From: Salinarimonas sp. | GTDB taxonomy: Bacteria; Pseudomonadota; Alphaproteobacteria; Rhizobiales; Beijerinckiaceae | Direction of reading: 5' to 3' | DNA: 64,000 nucleotides | Assembly (NCBI RefSeq): GCF_040111675.1 | Contig: NZ_CP157794.1 | Coordinates: 3,059,501-3,123,500, forward strand | In this document: piece by piece, positions 53,839-63,335 of the stretch | Numbering within the stretch: the first letter of the stretch is position 1 | Layout: each line of letters starts with the position of its first letter | Made by a program: the position numbers and the translations under genes | Notes under the pieces: generated by a model | Told to the model about the DNA's origin: nothing | The model's database searches: none | The model's input: the letters and a program-made list of their open reading frames with translations, nothing else

Positions 53839-56800
53839 TCAAGAACACCCCGTCGTCCCCCCGCAGGTGTCGCACTTCAGGCACGTCCCGTTCCGCACCA
53901 GCGTGAAGTTCGCGCATTCCGGGCAGGCCTCGCCCTCGTAGCCCTTCATCCGCGCCTCCGCCCGCCGGTCGGCGACCGAGGCGGTGGGGGCGGCGGCGCC
54001 CGCCTGCATCTCCCGCTCGACCACCGGCTCCGCCTTGAGCGCCGTCGCCGTGCGCGCACCGCCGGCCGTCGGCATGCCCGCCTCGCGGGCGAGCGCCGTC
54101 ACGAGCGGCTGGGGCACCGCGCCCCCGGCCCCGCCGGGGATGAGCATCAGCTTGTCGGTCTTGCCGCGGGTGAAACCGCGGGAGACGAAGGCGGCCGGGC
54201 TCGGCTGGGTGGCGGGGGCGCGGGACTGGTCCTCGCCCTTGCCGAGCACGTCGTGGCCGATCTCGCTCGGGTCGACATGGGCGAGGTCGTAGCGGCCGAG
54301 ATAGGAGATCGCGAGCTCGCGGAAGACGTAGTCCAGGATCGAGGTCGCGTTCTTGATCGACTCGTTGCCGGTGACGAAGCCCGAGGGCTCGAAGCGGGTG
54401 AAGGTGAAGGCCTCCACGTATTCCTCGAGCGGCACGCCGTACTGGAGGCCGAGCGAGATGGCGATGGCGAAGTTGTTCATCATCGCCCGGAAGGCCGCGC
54501 CCTCCTTGTGCATGTCGATGAAGATCTCGCCGAGCCGCCCGTCGTCGTACTCGCCGGTGCGCAGATACACCTTGTGGCCGCCCACCACCGCCTTCTGGGT
54601 GTAGCCCTTGCGGCGGCCGGGCATCTTCTCGCGCTCGCGCACGCGCTCGACGCGCTCGATCACCCGCTCGACGATCTTCTCGGCGACCTCGGCCGCGCGG
54701 GCGGGGGCCGCCTGCGCGAGCAGCGCCTCCACCGCATCGGCGGCGTCCTCCTCCTCCGCCTCGTCCTCGATGAGGGCGGAATTGAGCGGCTGGGAAAGCT
54801 TCGAGCCGTCGCGGTAGAGGGCGTTCGCCTTCAGCGCCAGGCGCCAGGAGAGCATGTAGGCGCTCTTGCAGTCCTCGACCGTGGCGTCGTTGGGCATGTT
54901 GATGGTCTTGGAGATCGCCCCCGAGATGAAGGGCTGCGCCGCGGCCATCATGCGGATGTGGCTCTCCACCGAAAGGTAGCGCCTGCCGACGCGCCCGCAC
55001 GGATTGGCGCAATCGAAGACCGGGTAGTGCTCGACCTTCAGGTGCGGCGCCCCCTCCAGCGTCATCGCCCCGCAGACGTGGATGTTCGCGGCCTCGACGT
55101 CCTTCCTCGAGAAGCCGAGATGGGCGAGGAGATCGAAGGACGGGTCGGTGAGCTTCTCGGCCGGGACCTTCAGGGCGCCGGTGAGGAAGTCCTCGCCGAG
55201 CGTCCACTTGTTGAAGACGAACTTGATGTCGAAGGCCGACTTCATCCCCGCCTCGAGGGCCGCGATCTTCTCGTCGGTGAAGCCCTTCGCCTTGAGGCTC
55301 TGCGGGTTGATGGCCGGGGCCTGCGCGATCGAGCCGTGGCCGAGCGCGTAGACCTCGATCTCGGCGATCTCGTGCTCGCGGTAGCCGAGCGTGCGCAGCG
55401 CGTCGGGCACCGCGCGGTTGATGATCTTGAAGTAGCCGCCGCCGGCGAGCTTCTTGAACTTGACGAGCGCGAAATCGGGCTCGATGCCGGTCGTGTCGCA
55501 ATCCATGACGAGGCCGATCGTGCCGGTGGGCGCGATCACGGTCGCCTGGGCGTTGCGGTAGCCGTGCTCCTCGCCGAGCGCCAGGGCGCGGTCCCAGGCC
55601 GCGCGGGCGCGGGCCACCAGATCGGGCTGCGGGCACGAGGCGTGATCGAGCGGCACGGGGGTGGTGGAGAGCCCCTCGTAGCCGGAGGTCTCGCCGTGGG
55701 CCGCGCGGCGATGGTTGCGCATGACGCGCAGCATGTGCGCGGTGTTCGTCTCGTAGCCCGGGAAGGGCCCGAGTTCGGAGGCCATCTCGGCCGAGGTGGC
55801 GTAGGCGACGCCCGTCATGATCGCGGTGAGCGCGCCGCAGAGCGCCCGGCCCTCGTCCGAATCGTAGGGCAGGCCCATGGTCATGAGCAGGCCGCCGATA
55901 TTGGCGTAGCCCAGCCCGAGCGTGCGGTAGCGGTAGGAGAGCTCGGCGATCTCGCGGCTCGGGAACTGCGCCATCGTGACCGAGATCTCGAGCACCATCG
56001 TCCACAGCCGGCAGAGATGCTCGTAGCCCGCGACGTCGAAGGTCTTCGCCTCGCGGTGGTAGAATTGCAGCAGGTTGGCCGAGGCGAGATTGCAGGCCGT
56101 GTCGTCGAGGAACATGTACTCGGAGCACGGGTTCGAGCCGCGGATCTTCCCCGACGCCGGGCAGGTGTGCCAGTCGTTCATGGTGGTGTTGAAGTGCAGG
56201 CCCGGATCGGCGGAGGCCCAGGCGGCGTAGCCGATCTTCTCCCACAGCTCGGCGGCCTTGACCGTCTTCTTCACCTTGCCGTTCTGGCGCCAGGTCAGGC
56301 TCCAGTCGCCGTCCTGCTCGACGGCGCGCAGGAAGTCGTCGGTGATCGACACCGAGTTGTTCGAGTTCTGGCCGGAGACGGTGAGGTAGGCCTCCGAATC
56401 CCAGTCCGTGTCGTAGATCGGGAACTCGATGTCGGTGTAGCCCTGGCGCGCGAACTGGATCACGCGCTTGATGTAGCTGTCGGGCACCATCGCCCGGCGC
56501 GCGGCCTTGATCTCGCGCTTGAGGGCGGGGTTCCTCTCGGGATCGAAGCAGGCCTCGTCGTCGCCGCCATCGACCTCGCAATTGACGCAGGCCTTGAGCA
56601 CCGCCTTGAGGTGCTTCGAGTTCAGCTTGGAGCCGGTGACGAGGGCCGCGACCTTCTGCTCCTCCTTCACCTTCCAGTCGATATAGGCCTCGATGTCGGG
56701 ATGGTCGATGTCGACGACGACCATCTTGGCCGCGCGGCGCGTGGTGCCGCCCGACTTGATGGCGCCCGCCGCGCGGTCGCCGATCTTGAGGAAGGACATC

Positions 56801-57561
56801 AGGCCCGACGACTTGCCGCCGCCCGACAGCCGCTCGCCCTCCCCGCGCAGCCGCGAGAAGTTGGAGCCCGTGCCGGAGCCGTACTTGAACAGGCGCGCCT
56901 CGCGCACCCACAGGTCCATGATGCCGCCCTCGTTGACGAGGTCGTCCTCGACGGACTGGATGAAGCAGGCGTGCGGCTGCGGGTGCTCGTAGGCCGAGGC
57001 GGACTTCACGAGCTCGCCGGTCTTGTAGTCGACGTAGAAGTGCCCCTGGCTCGGGCCGTCGATGCCGTAGGCCCAATGCAGGCCGGTGTTGAACCATTGC
57101 GGCGAGTTCGGCGCCACCATCTGCATGGCGAGCATATAGCGCAGCTCGTCGAAGAAGGCGCTCGCGTCCTCCTCGGCGGTGAAGTAGCCGCCCTTCCAGC
57201 CCCAATAGGTCCAGCAGCCCGCGAGCCGGTCGAAGACCTGGCGGGAGGAGACCTCCGAGCCGGAACGCTCCTCCTCCGGGAGATCGGCGAGCGCCGCCTC
57301 GTCGGCGACGGAGCGCCACAGGAAGGAGGGAACGTCGTTCTCCTCGACCCTCTTCAGGCGCGCGGGCACGCCCGCCTTGCGGAAGTACTTCTGCGCGAGG
57401 ACGTCGCAGGCGACCTGCGACCAGGCCTCCGGCACGTCGATGTTCTCCAGCCGGAACACGACGGAGCCGTCCGGATTGCGGATCTCGCTCGTCGCCTTCC
57501 GGAAGGTGATGCCGGAGTAGGGGTCGCGCCCCGCACTCGTGTATCGCCGCTCGATCCGCAT
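53839..57561 (-). CDS. nrdJ: Ribonucleotide reductase, class II (adenosylcobalamin-dependent)
   Basis: This 1240-residue NrdJ makes deoxyribonucleotides with adenosylcobalamin in both aerobic and anaerobic cells. Family marks include [20 protein letters not shown] with an active-site Cys, [20 protein letters not shown], the [20 protein letters not shown] block with the thiyl-radical and redox Cys set, and [20 protein letters not shown]. The C-terminus has an extended linker with a helical, Glu/Arg-rich segment, and ends in a Cys cluster ([20 protein letters not shown] then CGGTTGC) that probably binds zinc and shuttles electrons. ATG 57561 ([11 protein letters not shown]) agrees with family starts; upstream frames are not conserved. 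The gene is monocistronic with its own terminator. Confidence 0.97.
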   Translation of the reverse strand: MRIERRYTSAGRDPYSGITFRKATSEIRNPDGSVVFRLENIDVPEAWSQVACDVLAQKYFRKAGVPARLKRVEENDVPSFLWRSVADEAALADLPEEERSGSEVSSRQVFDRLAGCWTYWGWKGGYFTAEEDASAFFDELRYMLAMQMVAPNSPQWFNTGLHWAYGIDGPSQGHFYVDYKTGELVKSASAYEHPQPHACFIQSVEDDLVNEGGIMDLWVREARLFKYGSGTGSNFSRLRGEGERLSGGGKSSGLMSFLKIGDRAAGAIKSGGTTRRAAKMVVVDIDHPDIEAYIDWKVKEEQKVAALVTGSKLNSKHLKAVLKACVNCEVDGGDDEACFDPERNPALKREIKAARRAMVPDSYIKRVIQFARQGYTDIEFPIYDTDWDSEAYLTVSGQNSNNSVSITDDFLRAVEQDGDWSLTWRQNGKVKKTVKAAELWEKIGYAAWASADPGLHFNTTMNDWHTCPASGKIRGSNPCSEYMFLDDTACNLASANLLQFYHREAKTFDVAGYEHLCRLWTMVLEISVTMAQFPSREIAELSYRYRTLGLGYANIGGLLMTMGLPYDSDEGRALCGALTAIMTGVAYATSAEMASELGPFPGYETNTAHMLRVMRNHRRAAHGETSGYEGLSTTPVPLDHASCPQPDLVARARAAWDRALALGEEHGYRNAQATVIAPTGTIGLVMDCDTTGIEPDFALVKFKKLAGGGYFKIINRAVPDALRTLGYREHEIAEIEVYALGHGSIAQAPAINPQSLKAKGFTDEKIAALEAGMKSAFDIKFVFNKWTLGEDFLTGALKVPAEKLTDPSFDLLAHLGFSRKDVEAANIHVCGAMTLEGAPHLKVEHYPVFDCANPCGRVGRRYLSVESHIRMMAAAQPFISGAISKTINMPNDATVEDCKSAYMLSWRLALKANALYRDGSKLSQPLNSALIEDEAEEEDAADAVEALLAQAAPARAAEVAEKIVERVIERVERVREREKMPGRRKGYTQKAVVGGHKVYLRTGEYDDGRLGEIFIDMHKEGAAFRAMMNNFAIAISLGLQYGVPLEEYVEAFTFTRFEPSGFVTGNESIKNATSILDYVFRELAISYLGRYDLAHVDPSEIGHDVLGKGEDQSRAPATQPSPAAFVSRGFTRGKTDKLMLIPGGAGGAVPQPLVTALAREAGMPTAGGARTATALKAEPVVEREMQAGAAAPTASVADRRAEARMKGYEGEACPECANFTLVRNGTCLKCDTCGGTTGCS

Positions 57562-58312
57562 CGTCCCCAAGTCCCTGAATCTGGTCCCGCCGCAGCGCGG
57601 CCGGGGTTTCAGCCCCGGACGGCCCCGCACGGGCCGCCCCTCCTCGTCCGACGAGCCGTGCCGGCCCCTGGTCGGGAACGCGCGCGGCCGTTCGCAGGTC
57701 GCCTGTCGGCGGCTGCGTCGGGTTGGCGCTGCGCTCCGTTCTGGAAGGGCTCGGCCGGGGCCTTCCTGGCCCGCCGCCGCTCGTCTCGTCGGATGACGAA
57801 AAGCTGTCACCAGCCGGGGCGCGCGTCAACACCTAGTGCTCGGGGTCATCCCCAGCCCTAGATATGGTGTGGCCTGTTAAGATTGTGGATATCTTCAGGA
57901 GCTTTCGGTAAGCCGTTCCGGCCGAACGCTTTTTCGGCCCCGCGACGCGGCGGCGCAGGGTGCGGGGGCGAAATTTCGCCGGCGCTGCATCCACAAGAGC
58001 CGGCGGTCGAGTGGCCGGGCCGCCACAGGGCCTTTCCGGGCCCCGTCCCGCGCAGGCGCCGTCGCAGGCGCGTCCGGCAAGCGCCTGGAGCCTATGTGAA
58101 TCAACGGATGAAGCGCGGCCGTTACGGCCGGAGAATCGCCGCATTCCCGAATCGAATCGGCATGCGCCGCGAAACCGACGGATTCGGGGGGCGTTCAGGC
58201 TCCGCTCAGCTTCGGGCCGCTAGATGTCGTGGCTGAACCGCATGAGCGGATCCACCGACAGACGTTTCGTGCCGATAGACGTTTCGTGCTCCCGAGCCCC
58301 GAGGACCGCGCC
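57562..58312. other. Long gene-free region upstream of nrdJ
   Basis: About 750 bases separate the divergent nrdJ and SH3-protein genes. No credible protein gene is present. The nrdJ side contains, near 57830-57875, two imperfect ACAC...TAG-type motifs resembling NrdR boxes (see separate feature). TTGTGGATAT at 57884-57893 is one base off a reverse DnaA box. Near 58260-58289, AGACGTTTCGTGC occurs twice with a period of 17 bases. No riboswitch could be recognised. Confidence 0.5.
57827..57875 (-). promoter_or_regulatory. Possible NrdR-box pair upstream of nrdJ
   Basis: On the nrdJ strand CACACCATATCTAG and, about 31 bases further on, GCACTAGGTGTTG resemble the NrdR-box consensus (acaCwATATAtwGtgt), and the spacing between the two is what NrdR pairs show. 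Matches are imperfect, particularly in the second box. NrdR represses ribonucleotide reductase genes when dATP is high. Confidence 0.35.
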
Positions 58313-58882
58313 ATGACGATCCTGCCCCCGACTCTGCCCTCGCCCTCCCCGCTCCGCGCCGCCGGCCTCGCGGCGCTCGCCCGTGTCGGCGTCCTCGCAC
58401 TCGCCGTGCTGGGCCTCGCCTGCGTCGAGGCGCGGGCCGAGCGCGCGCCGACGGCGGACGTCGTGCCGGGCGAGGAGCATTGCGTCGTCAACGTGCGCGC
58501 CGACGATCCGCTGAACATGCGCGCCGGCCCGGGCGTCGGCCATCAGATCCTCACGCGCCTCGCCTACGGCACCTGCGGCGTCATGGTGCGCGGCGACTGC
58601 CGGGGGACCTGGTGCCCGGTCGAGGACGGGCATTATGCCGGCTGGGTTCACGCCCGCTACATCTCGATGGTCTCGCCGGCGCTCTACTGCGTGGCCGGGG
58701 TCGGGCAAGGCGAGCGCCTGCCCCTGCGGGCCTGGCCGTCCCACGGCTCGCGGGTGATGGCCGAGCTCGGCCCCCGCGCCTGCGGCATCGCCTTGCTTCC
58801 CTATGCCCGCGAGGGCTGGCAGAAGATCCGCATCGAGGGCTACGAGGGCTGGGTTCCGCGCGCGAACCTGTCGGGGCAATGA
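58313..58882 (+). CDS. Exported SH3-domain protein
   Basis: This 189-residue protein has a signal peptide (about residues 1-46, ending VEARAERAP). Two bacterial SH3 domains follow (LNMRAGPGVGHQILTRLAYG and LPLRAWPSHGSRVMAELGPR), each with a conserved G-W-V element (YAGWVHARYI and YEGWVPRANL). Cys pairs are likely to form disulfides in the periplasm. Such proteins often bind peptidoglycan or regulate envelope enzymes. ATG 58313 is preferred over 58229 because it gives a proper signal peptide. It overlaps the next gene by four bases. Confidence 0.78.
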   Translation: MTILPPTLPSPSPLRAAGLAALARVGVLALAVLGLACVEARAERAPTADVVPGEEHCVVNVRADDPLNMRAGPGVGHQILTRLAYGTCGVMVRGDCRGTWCPVEDGHYAGWVHARYISMVSPALYCVAGVGQGERLPLRAWPSHGSRVMAELGPRACGIALLPYAREGWQKIRIEGYEGWVPRANLSGQ

Positions 58883-59364
58883 CCGCGATCGTCTCGCCTT
58901 GCGGAACCTGGCGCTACCGGCTCGAGCGGCCGGCGGAGGGGCCGGGCGCGCCGATCGCCTTCGTCATGCTCAACCCCTCCACCGCCGACGCGGAGCGCGA
59001 CGACGCCACGATCCGGCGCGTGCGGGCGCTGGCGCGCGGATTCGGCCGCGGCCGGATCGTGGTTGCGAACCTCTACGCCCTGCGCGCCCGCGACCCGAAG
59101 GCGCTGCGCGCCCATCCCGATCCCGTCGGCCCGGAGAACGACGCCCATCTCGCCGCGCTCGCTGCGGAAGGCGGTGACGTGGTCTGCGCCTGGGGCGTCC
59201 ATGCCGACCCGGTGCGCGCCGCCGAGACGACGGCGCTGCTCGCCGCCGCCGGTGCGCGGCTGTGGCATCTCGGGCCGACGAGATCGGGGGCGCCGCGCCA
59301 CCCGCTCTACGTCGCGCGGGGCGTGCGCCTCCTGCCCTACGCGTCGAGCGCGGGCGCCGCCTGA
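58879..59364 (+). CDS. DUF1643 protein
   Basis: This 161-residue cytoplasmic protein begins MTAIVSPCGTWRYRLERPAE. It carries the DUF1643 signatures FVMLNPSTADAERDDATIRR and IVVANLYALRARDPKALRAH, followed by WGVHAD. The family resembles nucleotide- or phosphate-binding alpha/beta proteins, but its function is unknown. Its first bases overlap the SH3 gene stop (ATGA), and its last 28 bases overlap the end of the convergent histidine kinase gene. Confidence 0.85.
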   Translation: MTAIVSPCGTWRYRLERPAEGPGAPIAFVMLNPSTADAERDDATIRRVRALARGFGRGRIVVANLYALRARDPKALRAHPDPVGPENDAHLAALAAEGGDVVCAWGVHADPVRAAETTALLAAAGARLWHLGPTRSGAPRHPLYVARGVRLLPYASSAGAA

Positions 59365-61271
59365 CGTCGCGCCTCCGTGGGCAGCGGCGCGTCGAGCCGG
59401 CAGACGAGGCCCTCCCGCGCGAAGTCGAGCGTGACCGTTCCGCCGAGATCGGCGGCGAGCGCGCGCTCGATCATGCGCAGGCCGAAGCCGCGCCGCGCGG
59501 GCGGGGCCGCGGGCGGGCCGTCCGTCTCCCGCCACTCCAGGACGAGCCGTCGGCAATCGTGACCCGACGAGACGCGCCAGACGACGCAGACGCGCCCCCG
59601 CGGGCGCGAGAGCGCACCGTGCTTGAGCGCGTTGGTGGCGAGCTCGTGCAGCGCCATGCCCATCGTGACGGCCTGCTTCGGCGTCACGCGCACCGGCGGC
59701 CCGTCGATGCGCACCCGCTCGCGCGCGCCACCGAAGGCCAGCGCCTTCGCCGCGACGGCGGCGAGATCCGCCTGCGCCCAGCTCTCGCGGGTGAGGAGGT
59801 CGTGCGCGCCAGCGAGCGCGCGCAGACGGCCCTTGAAGGCCTCCAGCGCCGGCTCGCCGACGACACCGTTGCGGAACGTGTGCTGCGCGATGCCCTGGAC
59901 CACGGCCAGCGTGTTCTTGACGCGGTGATCGAGCTCGGCCATGAGCAGGTCGCGATGCCGCTCGGCCTCGACGCGCTCGGTCGCGTCGGCGCTCGCGCCG
60001 ATATAGCGCTCGAAGGCGCCGTCCTCGGAGAAGCGCGGCTCGCCCCAGGATTCGATCCAGCGCCACGCCCCGTCGGCCCGCCGCACCCGCGCCTGCGCGC
60101 GAAAGGGCTCGCGGGCGGCGAAGCGCGCCAGGAAGGTCTCGACATAGGCGTCGTAATCATCGGGATGGACGACGTCGCGCCAGTCGATGTCGCTCCGCTC
60201 CGCCGGCGAGAAGCCGAAGAAGCGGCGGAAAGTCTCGTTGACGAAGTCGTGCCCGCCGGCCGCGTCGTGCACCCAGACCAGCAGCGGCAGGCCGTCGGCG
60301 AAGCTGCGGAAGCGCGCCTCCGAGCGGCGCAGGTCGCGCTGTGCGCGCCAATGCGCCGTCGCGTCCCAGGTCAGGACGAGGAGCGAGCCCGGCTCGCCCG
60401 ACGCCGGCAGCCGGGTGATCTGGTGGTCCCAGCGCGCGTCGGGCTCGCCGGGAATCGGGGCATGGTAACCGGTGCGGATCTCCCGCTCGCCGGTGGCGAG
60501 GACCCGCCGCAGCAGCGCGGCCGCCTCCCGGGCTTCGGGAAAGATCTCCTCGTAGCCGCGCCCGAGCATCGGCGTATCGGGGCGCAGGCCCTGGTAGGCC
60601 GGATTCACCAGGGTGAAGCGCAGCTCGGGGCCCTGCAGCACCGCGATACGGGCCTCGGCGGCGTCGAGCAGCGTTTCCAGGAAAAGGCGCTGCCGGGCCT
60701 CCTCGGTGCGGACCTCCGCGAGCGCCGCATCGGCGCGCATCCGCTCCGTGATCTCGACGGCGACGACGAGGACGCCGACGATGCGCCCCTCCTCGTCCCG
60801 CGCCGGGCTGAAGGCGTAGTCGAAATGCGCGTCCTCCGGCTCCGGCCCGCGATGCAGCGAGAAGCGGGCATTCTCGAAGCGACAGGCCTCGCCCGCGAGG
60901 GCGCGGTCGAGAAGCGGCGCGATCTCATCCTCGAGCTCGGACCAGACCGCGGCGACGGGGCGGCCGAGCGCCTCCGGCTTCGCTCCGAGGAGGCGCAGGT
61001 AGGCGTCGTTGTAGGCGGCGACGACGTGGTCCGCGCCGAGCAGGAAAACCATCGGAAAGGGGTTGTCGAGGACGCTCTGCGCGTGGACGCGCGCGGCTGC
61101 GGGCCAGGTCTCGGGCGCGCCGAGCGAGCTCGCCTTCCAGTCGTGCGATCGGACGCGCGCCACGGCGGCCCCGGAGCCGCGCGGGTAAGCGGGAGCAGAC
61201 ACGGGCTCGACGCCGCTCGCCGATGCGAATGTGGGGGCGTCACCCCCGCTTTCGTCTCCAGCCCGACCCAT
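59337..61271 (-). CDS. HWE-family sensor histidine kinase with PAS domains
   Basis: This 644-residue cytoplasmic kinase has no membrane segments. It has an N-terminal PAS-like domain (about 60-180), a second (about 200-300) and a third with a PAC motif (about 315-435; FVNETFRRFFGFSPAERSDI). These are followed by the HWE kinase core: phospho-acceptor His449 in LMAELDHRVKNTLAVVQGIA, and the ATP-binding part with HELATNALKHGAL and the characteristic LEWRETDGPP (W and E). HWE kinases are frequent in Hyphomicrobiales and often feed the general stress response or light and chemical sensing. No response regulator gene is adjacent. No strong ribosome-binding site is seen at ATG 61271. Confidence 0.9.
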   Translation of the reverse strand: MGRAGDESGGDAPTFASASGVEPVSAPAYPRGSGAAVARVRSHDWKASSLGAPETWPAAARVHAQSVLDNPFPMVFLLGADHVVAAYNDAYLRLLGAKPEALGRPVAAVWSELEDEIAPLLDRALAGEACRFENARFSLHRGPEPEDAHFDYAFSPARDEEGRIVGVLVVAVEITERMRADAALAEVRTEEARQRLFLETLLDAAEARIAVLQGPELRFTLVNPAYQGLRPDTPMLGRGYEEIFPEAREAAALLRRVLATGEREIRTGYHAPIPGEPDARWDHQITRLPASGEPGSLLVLTWDATAHWRAQRDLRRSEARFRSFADGLPLLVWVHDAAGGHDFVNETFRRFFGFSPAERSDIDWRDVVHPDDYDAYVETFLARFAAREPFRAQARVRRADGAWRWIESWGEPRFSEDGAFERYIGASADATERVEAERHRDLLMAELDHRVKNTLAVVQGIAQHTFRNGVVGEPALEAFKGRLRALAGAHDLLTRESWAQADLAAVAAKALAFGGARERVRIDGPPVRVTPKQAVTMGMALHELATNALKHGALSRPRGRVCVVWRVSSGHDCRRLVLEWRETDGPPAAPPARRGFGLRMIERALAADLGGTVTLDFAREGLVCRLDAPLPTEARRQAAPALDA

Positions 61272-61534
61272 GTTTAACTTTCGTTATGACCGCACCTTCG
61301 ACTTGAAAACGACGCACGACTTACGTTGTCATGACTGATTACCCTGAAGCCTGTGCGTTTTTCTTCATCGACATCGCTCGCTCCGAAAGGTAGCGAGCAG
61401 CCGTCGCCAGCGCAAGACGCAGGCGCGGCGCGTCGGCTTTCGACGGGGTGAACGCTTCCGCGGCGCGCACGCATGCTCTACAGCATCATCCCACCGAGTG
61501 AGCGCTCGGCGACCGCCGGGGAAAGGACCTCCGC

Positions 61535-62851
61535 ATGACCGCACCTCCTGCCGAGCCCGCCCGCAAGCGCCGCGACGCCCTCGCCGACCTGCTCGAAGAG
61601 GCGCGCGGGGCGCTCGGCCTCGCGGTGGGCTTCCGGCTCTGGGACGGCTCGCGCGTGCCGGCGGACTGGCCGCGGGACGCGATGGCGATCGCGCTGGCCG
61701 ACGAGGGCGTCGTCGCCGCCCTGATCCGCCGCCCACGGCTCGACACGCTGGTCAAGCTCCACGTCGACGGGCGACTCACGCTCGAGAACGGCACGATCTT
61801 CGACCTCGCCGCCGCGCGCCCGCAGGGCAAGATCGGGCGCATGCTGCGCGAGATCCCGGCCGGCAAGGCGCTCGCGGTGGCGCGGCGCTTCGCCTTCGTC
61901 GACCGCGGCCCGCCGAGCGTGCTCGACCGGGTGCGCGGCGACGAGCTCGCCCGCGACGGGACGGCGCGCACCAACAAGGCCAACGTGGCGTATCACTACG
62001 ACGTCTCCAACGACTTCTATCGCCTCTTCCTCGACGAGGCGATGGTCTATACGTGCGGCTACTTCGTCGAGGACCACGCGGACATCGATCGGGCGCAGCG
62101 CGACAAGCTCGACATGATCTGCCGCAAGCTGCGGCTGAAGTCCGGCGAGCGCTTTCTCGACATCGGCTGCGGCTGGGGCGCGCTGGTGCGGCATGCCGCG
62201 CGCCATTACGGCGTGGAGGCTCACGGCGTGACGCTGGCCGAGGAGCAGCTCGCCCTCGCCCGCGAGCGGGCCGAGGCGGAGGGACTCGCGGATCGTGCGA
62301 CCTTCCACCTGAATGACTACCGCGACATGGAGGGGCCGTTCGACAAGATCGCCTCCATCGGCATGTTCGAGCATGTCGGCATTTCCAACCACCCCGCTTA
62401 TTTCGCCGCGATGAACCGGTTGCTGCGCCCGGGCGGGCTGTACCTGCACCATTGCATAGCCCGGCGCGCGAAGAAGAGCGAAAAGCGCTTCGCGAGGATG
62501 ACGCCGGAATACCGTGCGCTGGTGCGCTACATCTTTCCCGGCGGCGAGCTCGATCATCTGGGCATGTCGATCGCAAACCTCGAGCGCGCCGGCTTCGAGG
62601 TCCACGACGTTGAGGGCTGGCGCGAGCACTACCGGCGGACGACGTACTCTTGGTGGGAGCGGCTGGAGGCCCGCCGCGCCGAGGCGGAGGCGCTGGTCGG
62701 CCCGGAAAAGACACGGATGTGGTCGCTCTACCTGGCCGGCTGCTCCATGGCCTTCGCCCGCGGCGGCGCCTACGTGAACCAGACGCTCGCCTCAAAGCGC
62801 GTACGGGGGCCGGCGGAGGTGCCGCTGACGCGGGGAGACTTGTACGCCTGA
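61535..62851 (+). CDS. cfa: Cyclopropane-fatty-acyl-phospholipid synthase family
   Basis: This 438-residue enzyme adds a methylene group from SAM to unsaturated acyl chains in membrane phospholipids. The SAM motif FLDIGCGWGALVRHAARHYG lies at about residues 207-226. The N-terminal domain is present, as in full-length CFA synthases, and the active-site region NVAYHYDVSNDFYRLFLDEA and MVYTCGYF are intact. ATG 61535 follows an AAAGGACC site. Related genes in this group may also be involved in S-methyl or C-methyl modification of other lipids. The gene is probably transcribed alone. Confidence 0.93.
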   Translation: MTAPPAEPARKRRDALADLLEEARGALGLAVGFRLWDGSRVPADWPRDAMAIALADEGVVAALIRRPRLDTLVKLHVDGRLTLENGTIFDLAAARPQGKIGRMLREIPAGKALAVARRFAFVDRGPPSVLDRVRGDELARDGTARTNKANVAYHYDVSNDFYRLFLDEAMVYTCGYFVEDHADIDRAQRDKLDMICRKLRLKSGERFLDIGCGWGALVRHAARHYGVEAHGVTLAEEQLALARERAEAEGLADRATFHLNDYRDMEGPFDKIASIGMFEHVGISNHPAYFAAMNRLLRPGGLYLHHCIARRAKKSEKRFARMTPEYRALVRYIFPGGELDHLGMSIANLERAGFEVHDVEGWREHYRRTTYSWWERLEARRAEAEALVGPEKTRMWSLYLAGCSMAFARGGAYVNQTLASKRVRGPAEVPLTRGDLYA

Positions 62852-62854
62852 GGC

Positions 62855-63139
62855 CTACCCCCGCGCCCAGCGCGTCACCAACCCCGCCAGCAGAACGGCG
62901 AGCGCCAACGCGCTGCCGCCCCAGGCGAGCAGGCCGAGGCCGAGGGCGTTGCCGATGACGGAGCCGTCGGGATCGAGGGCCATGCCGACGAGGAGCGGCG
63001 CCCAGGCGACGACGAAGAGGGCGAAGCCGGCGATCAGCAGCGCCCGGGCCGCGCCGGTCGCGCCGCGCAGGGCGACGAGCGCGCCGGCGATCAAGGCGAG
63101 GCTCAGGAGCGGGACGAGGGACATCAGGGCGAGCGTCAT
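62855..63139 (-). CDS. Small membrane protein, 94 residues
   Basis: The product has three hydrophobic segments (about residues 2-22, 31-52 and 63-88) and starts at ATG 63139 with GGAG upstream. The adjacent GTG at 63142 would add one residue. It starts MTLALMSLVPLLSLALIAGA. The family is not recognised. It converges with the cfa gene, the stop codons lying four bases apart. Confidence 0.6.
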   Translation of the reverse strand: MTLALMSLVPLLSLALIAGALVALRGATGAARALLIAGFALFVVAWAPLLVGMALDPDGSVIGNALGLGLLAWGGSALALAVLLAGLVTRWARG

Positions 63140-63335
63140 CACGGGTCTCCGGGCGGATCTCCGTCATCATCATGCGGGCGCTCGGGTTAAGATCGGCGCA
63201 ATGCGACGTCGACAGCAGCCCCTCCCCTTCAGATTTCCCCGATCCGGATGCGCGCGGCCTCGCTTGTCCCCCGCGACGCGCCGCGGCTAGCCTCTCACTC
63301 GGCCACCGAACCGGCGGCTCTCGCGGAGGACGGAC

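Noticed and set aside
57883..58236. A 117-codon frame upstream of the SH3 gene
   Set aside because: The translation is Arg/Pro/Gly-rich without family features, and the start lacks a ribosome-binding site.
58260..58289. Two AGACGTTTCGTGC copies as a regulatory tandem site
   Set aside because: Only two copies with a 17-base period were found near no recognisable promoter; it could be a simple duplication.
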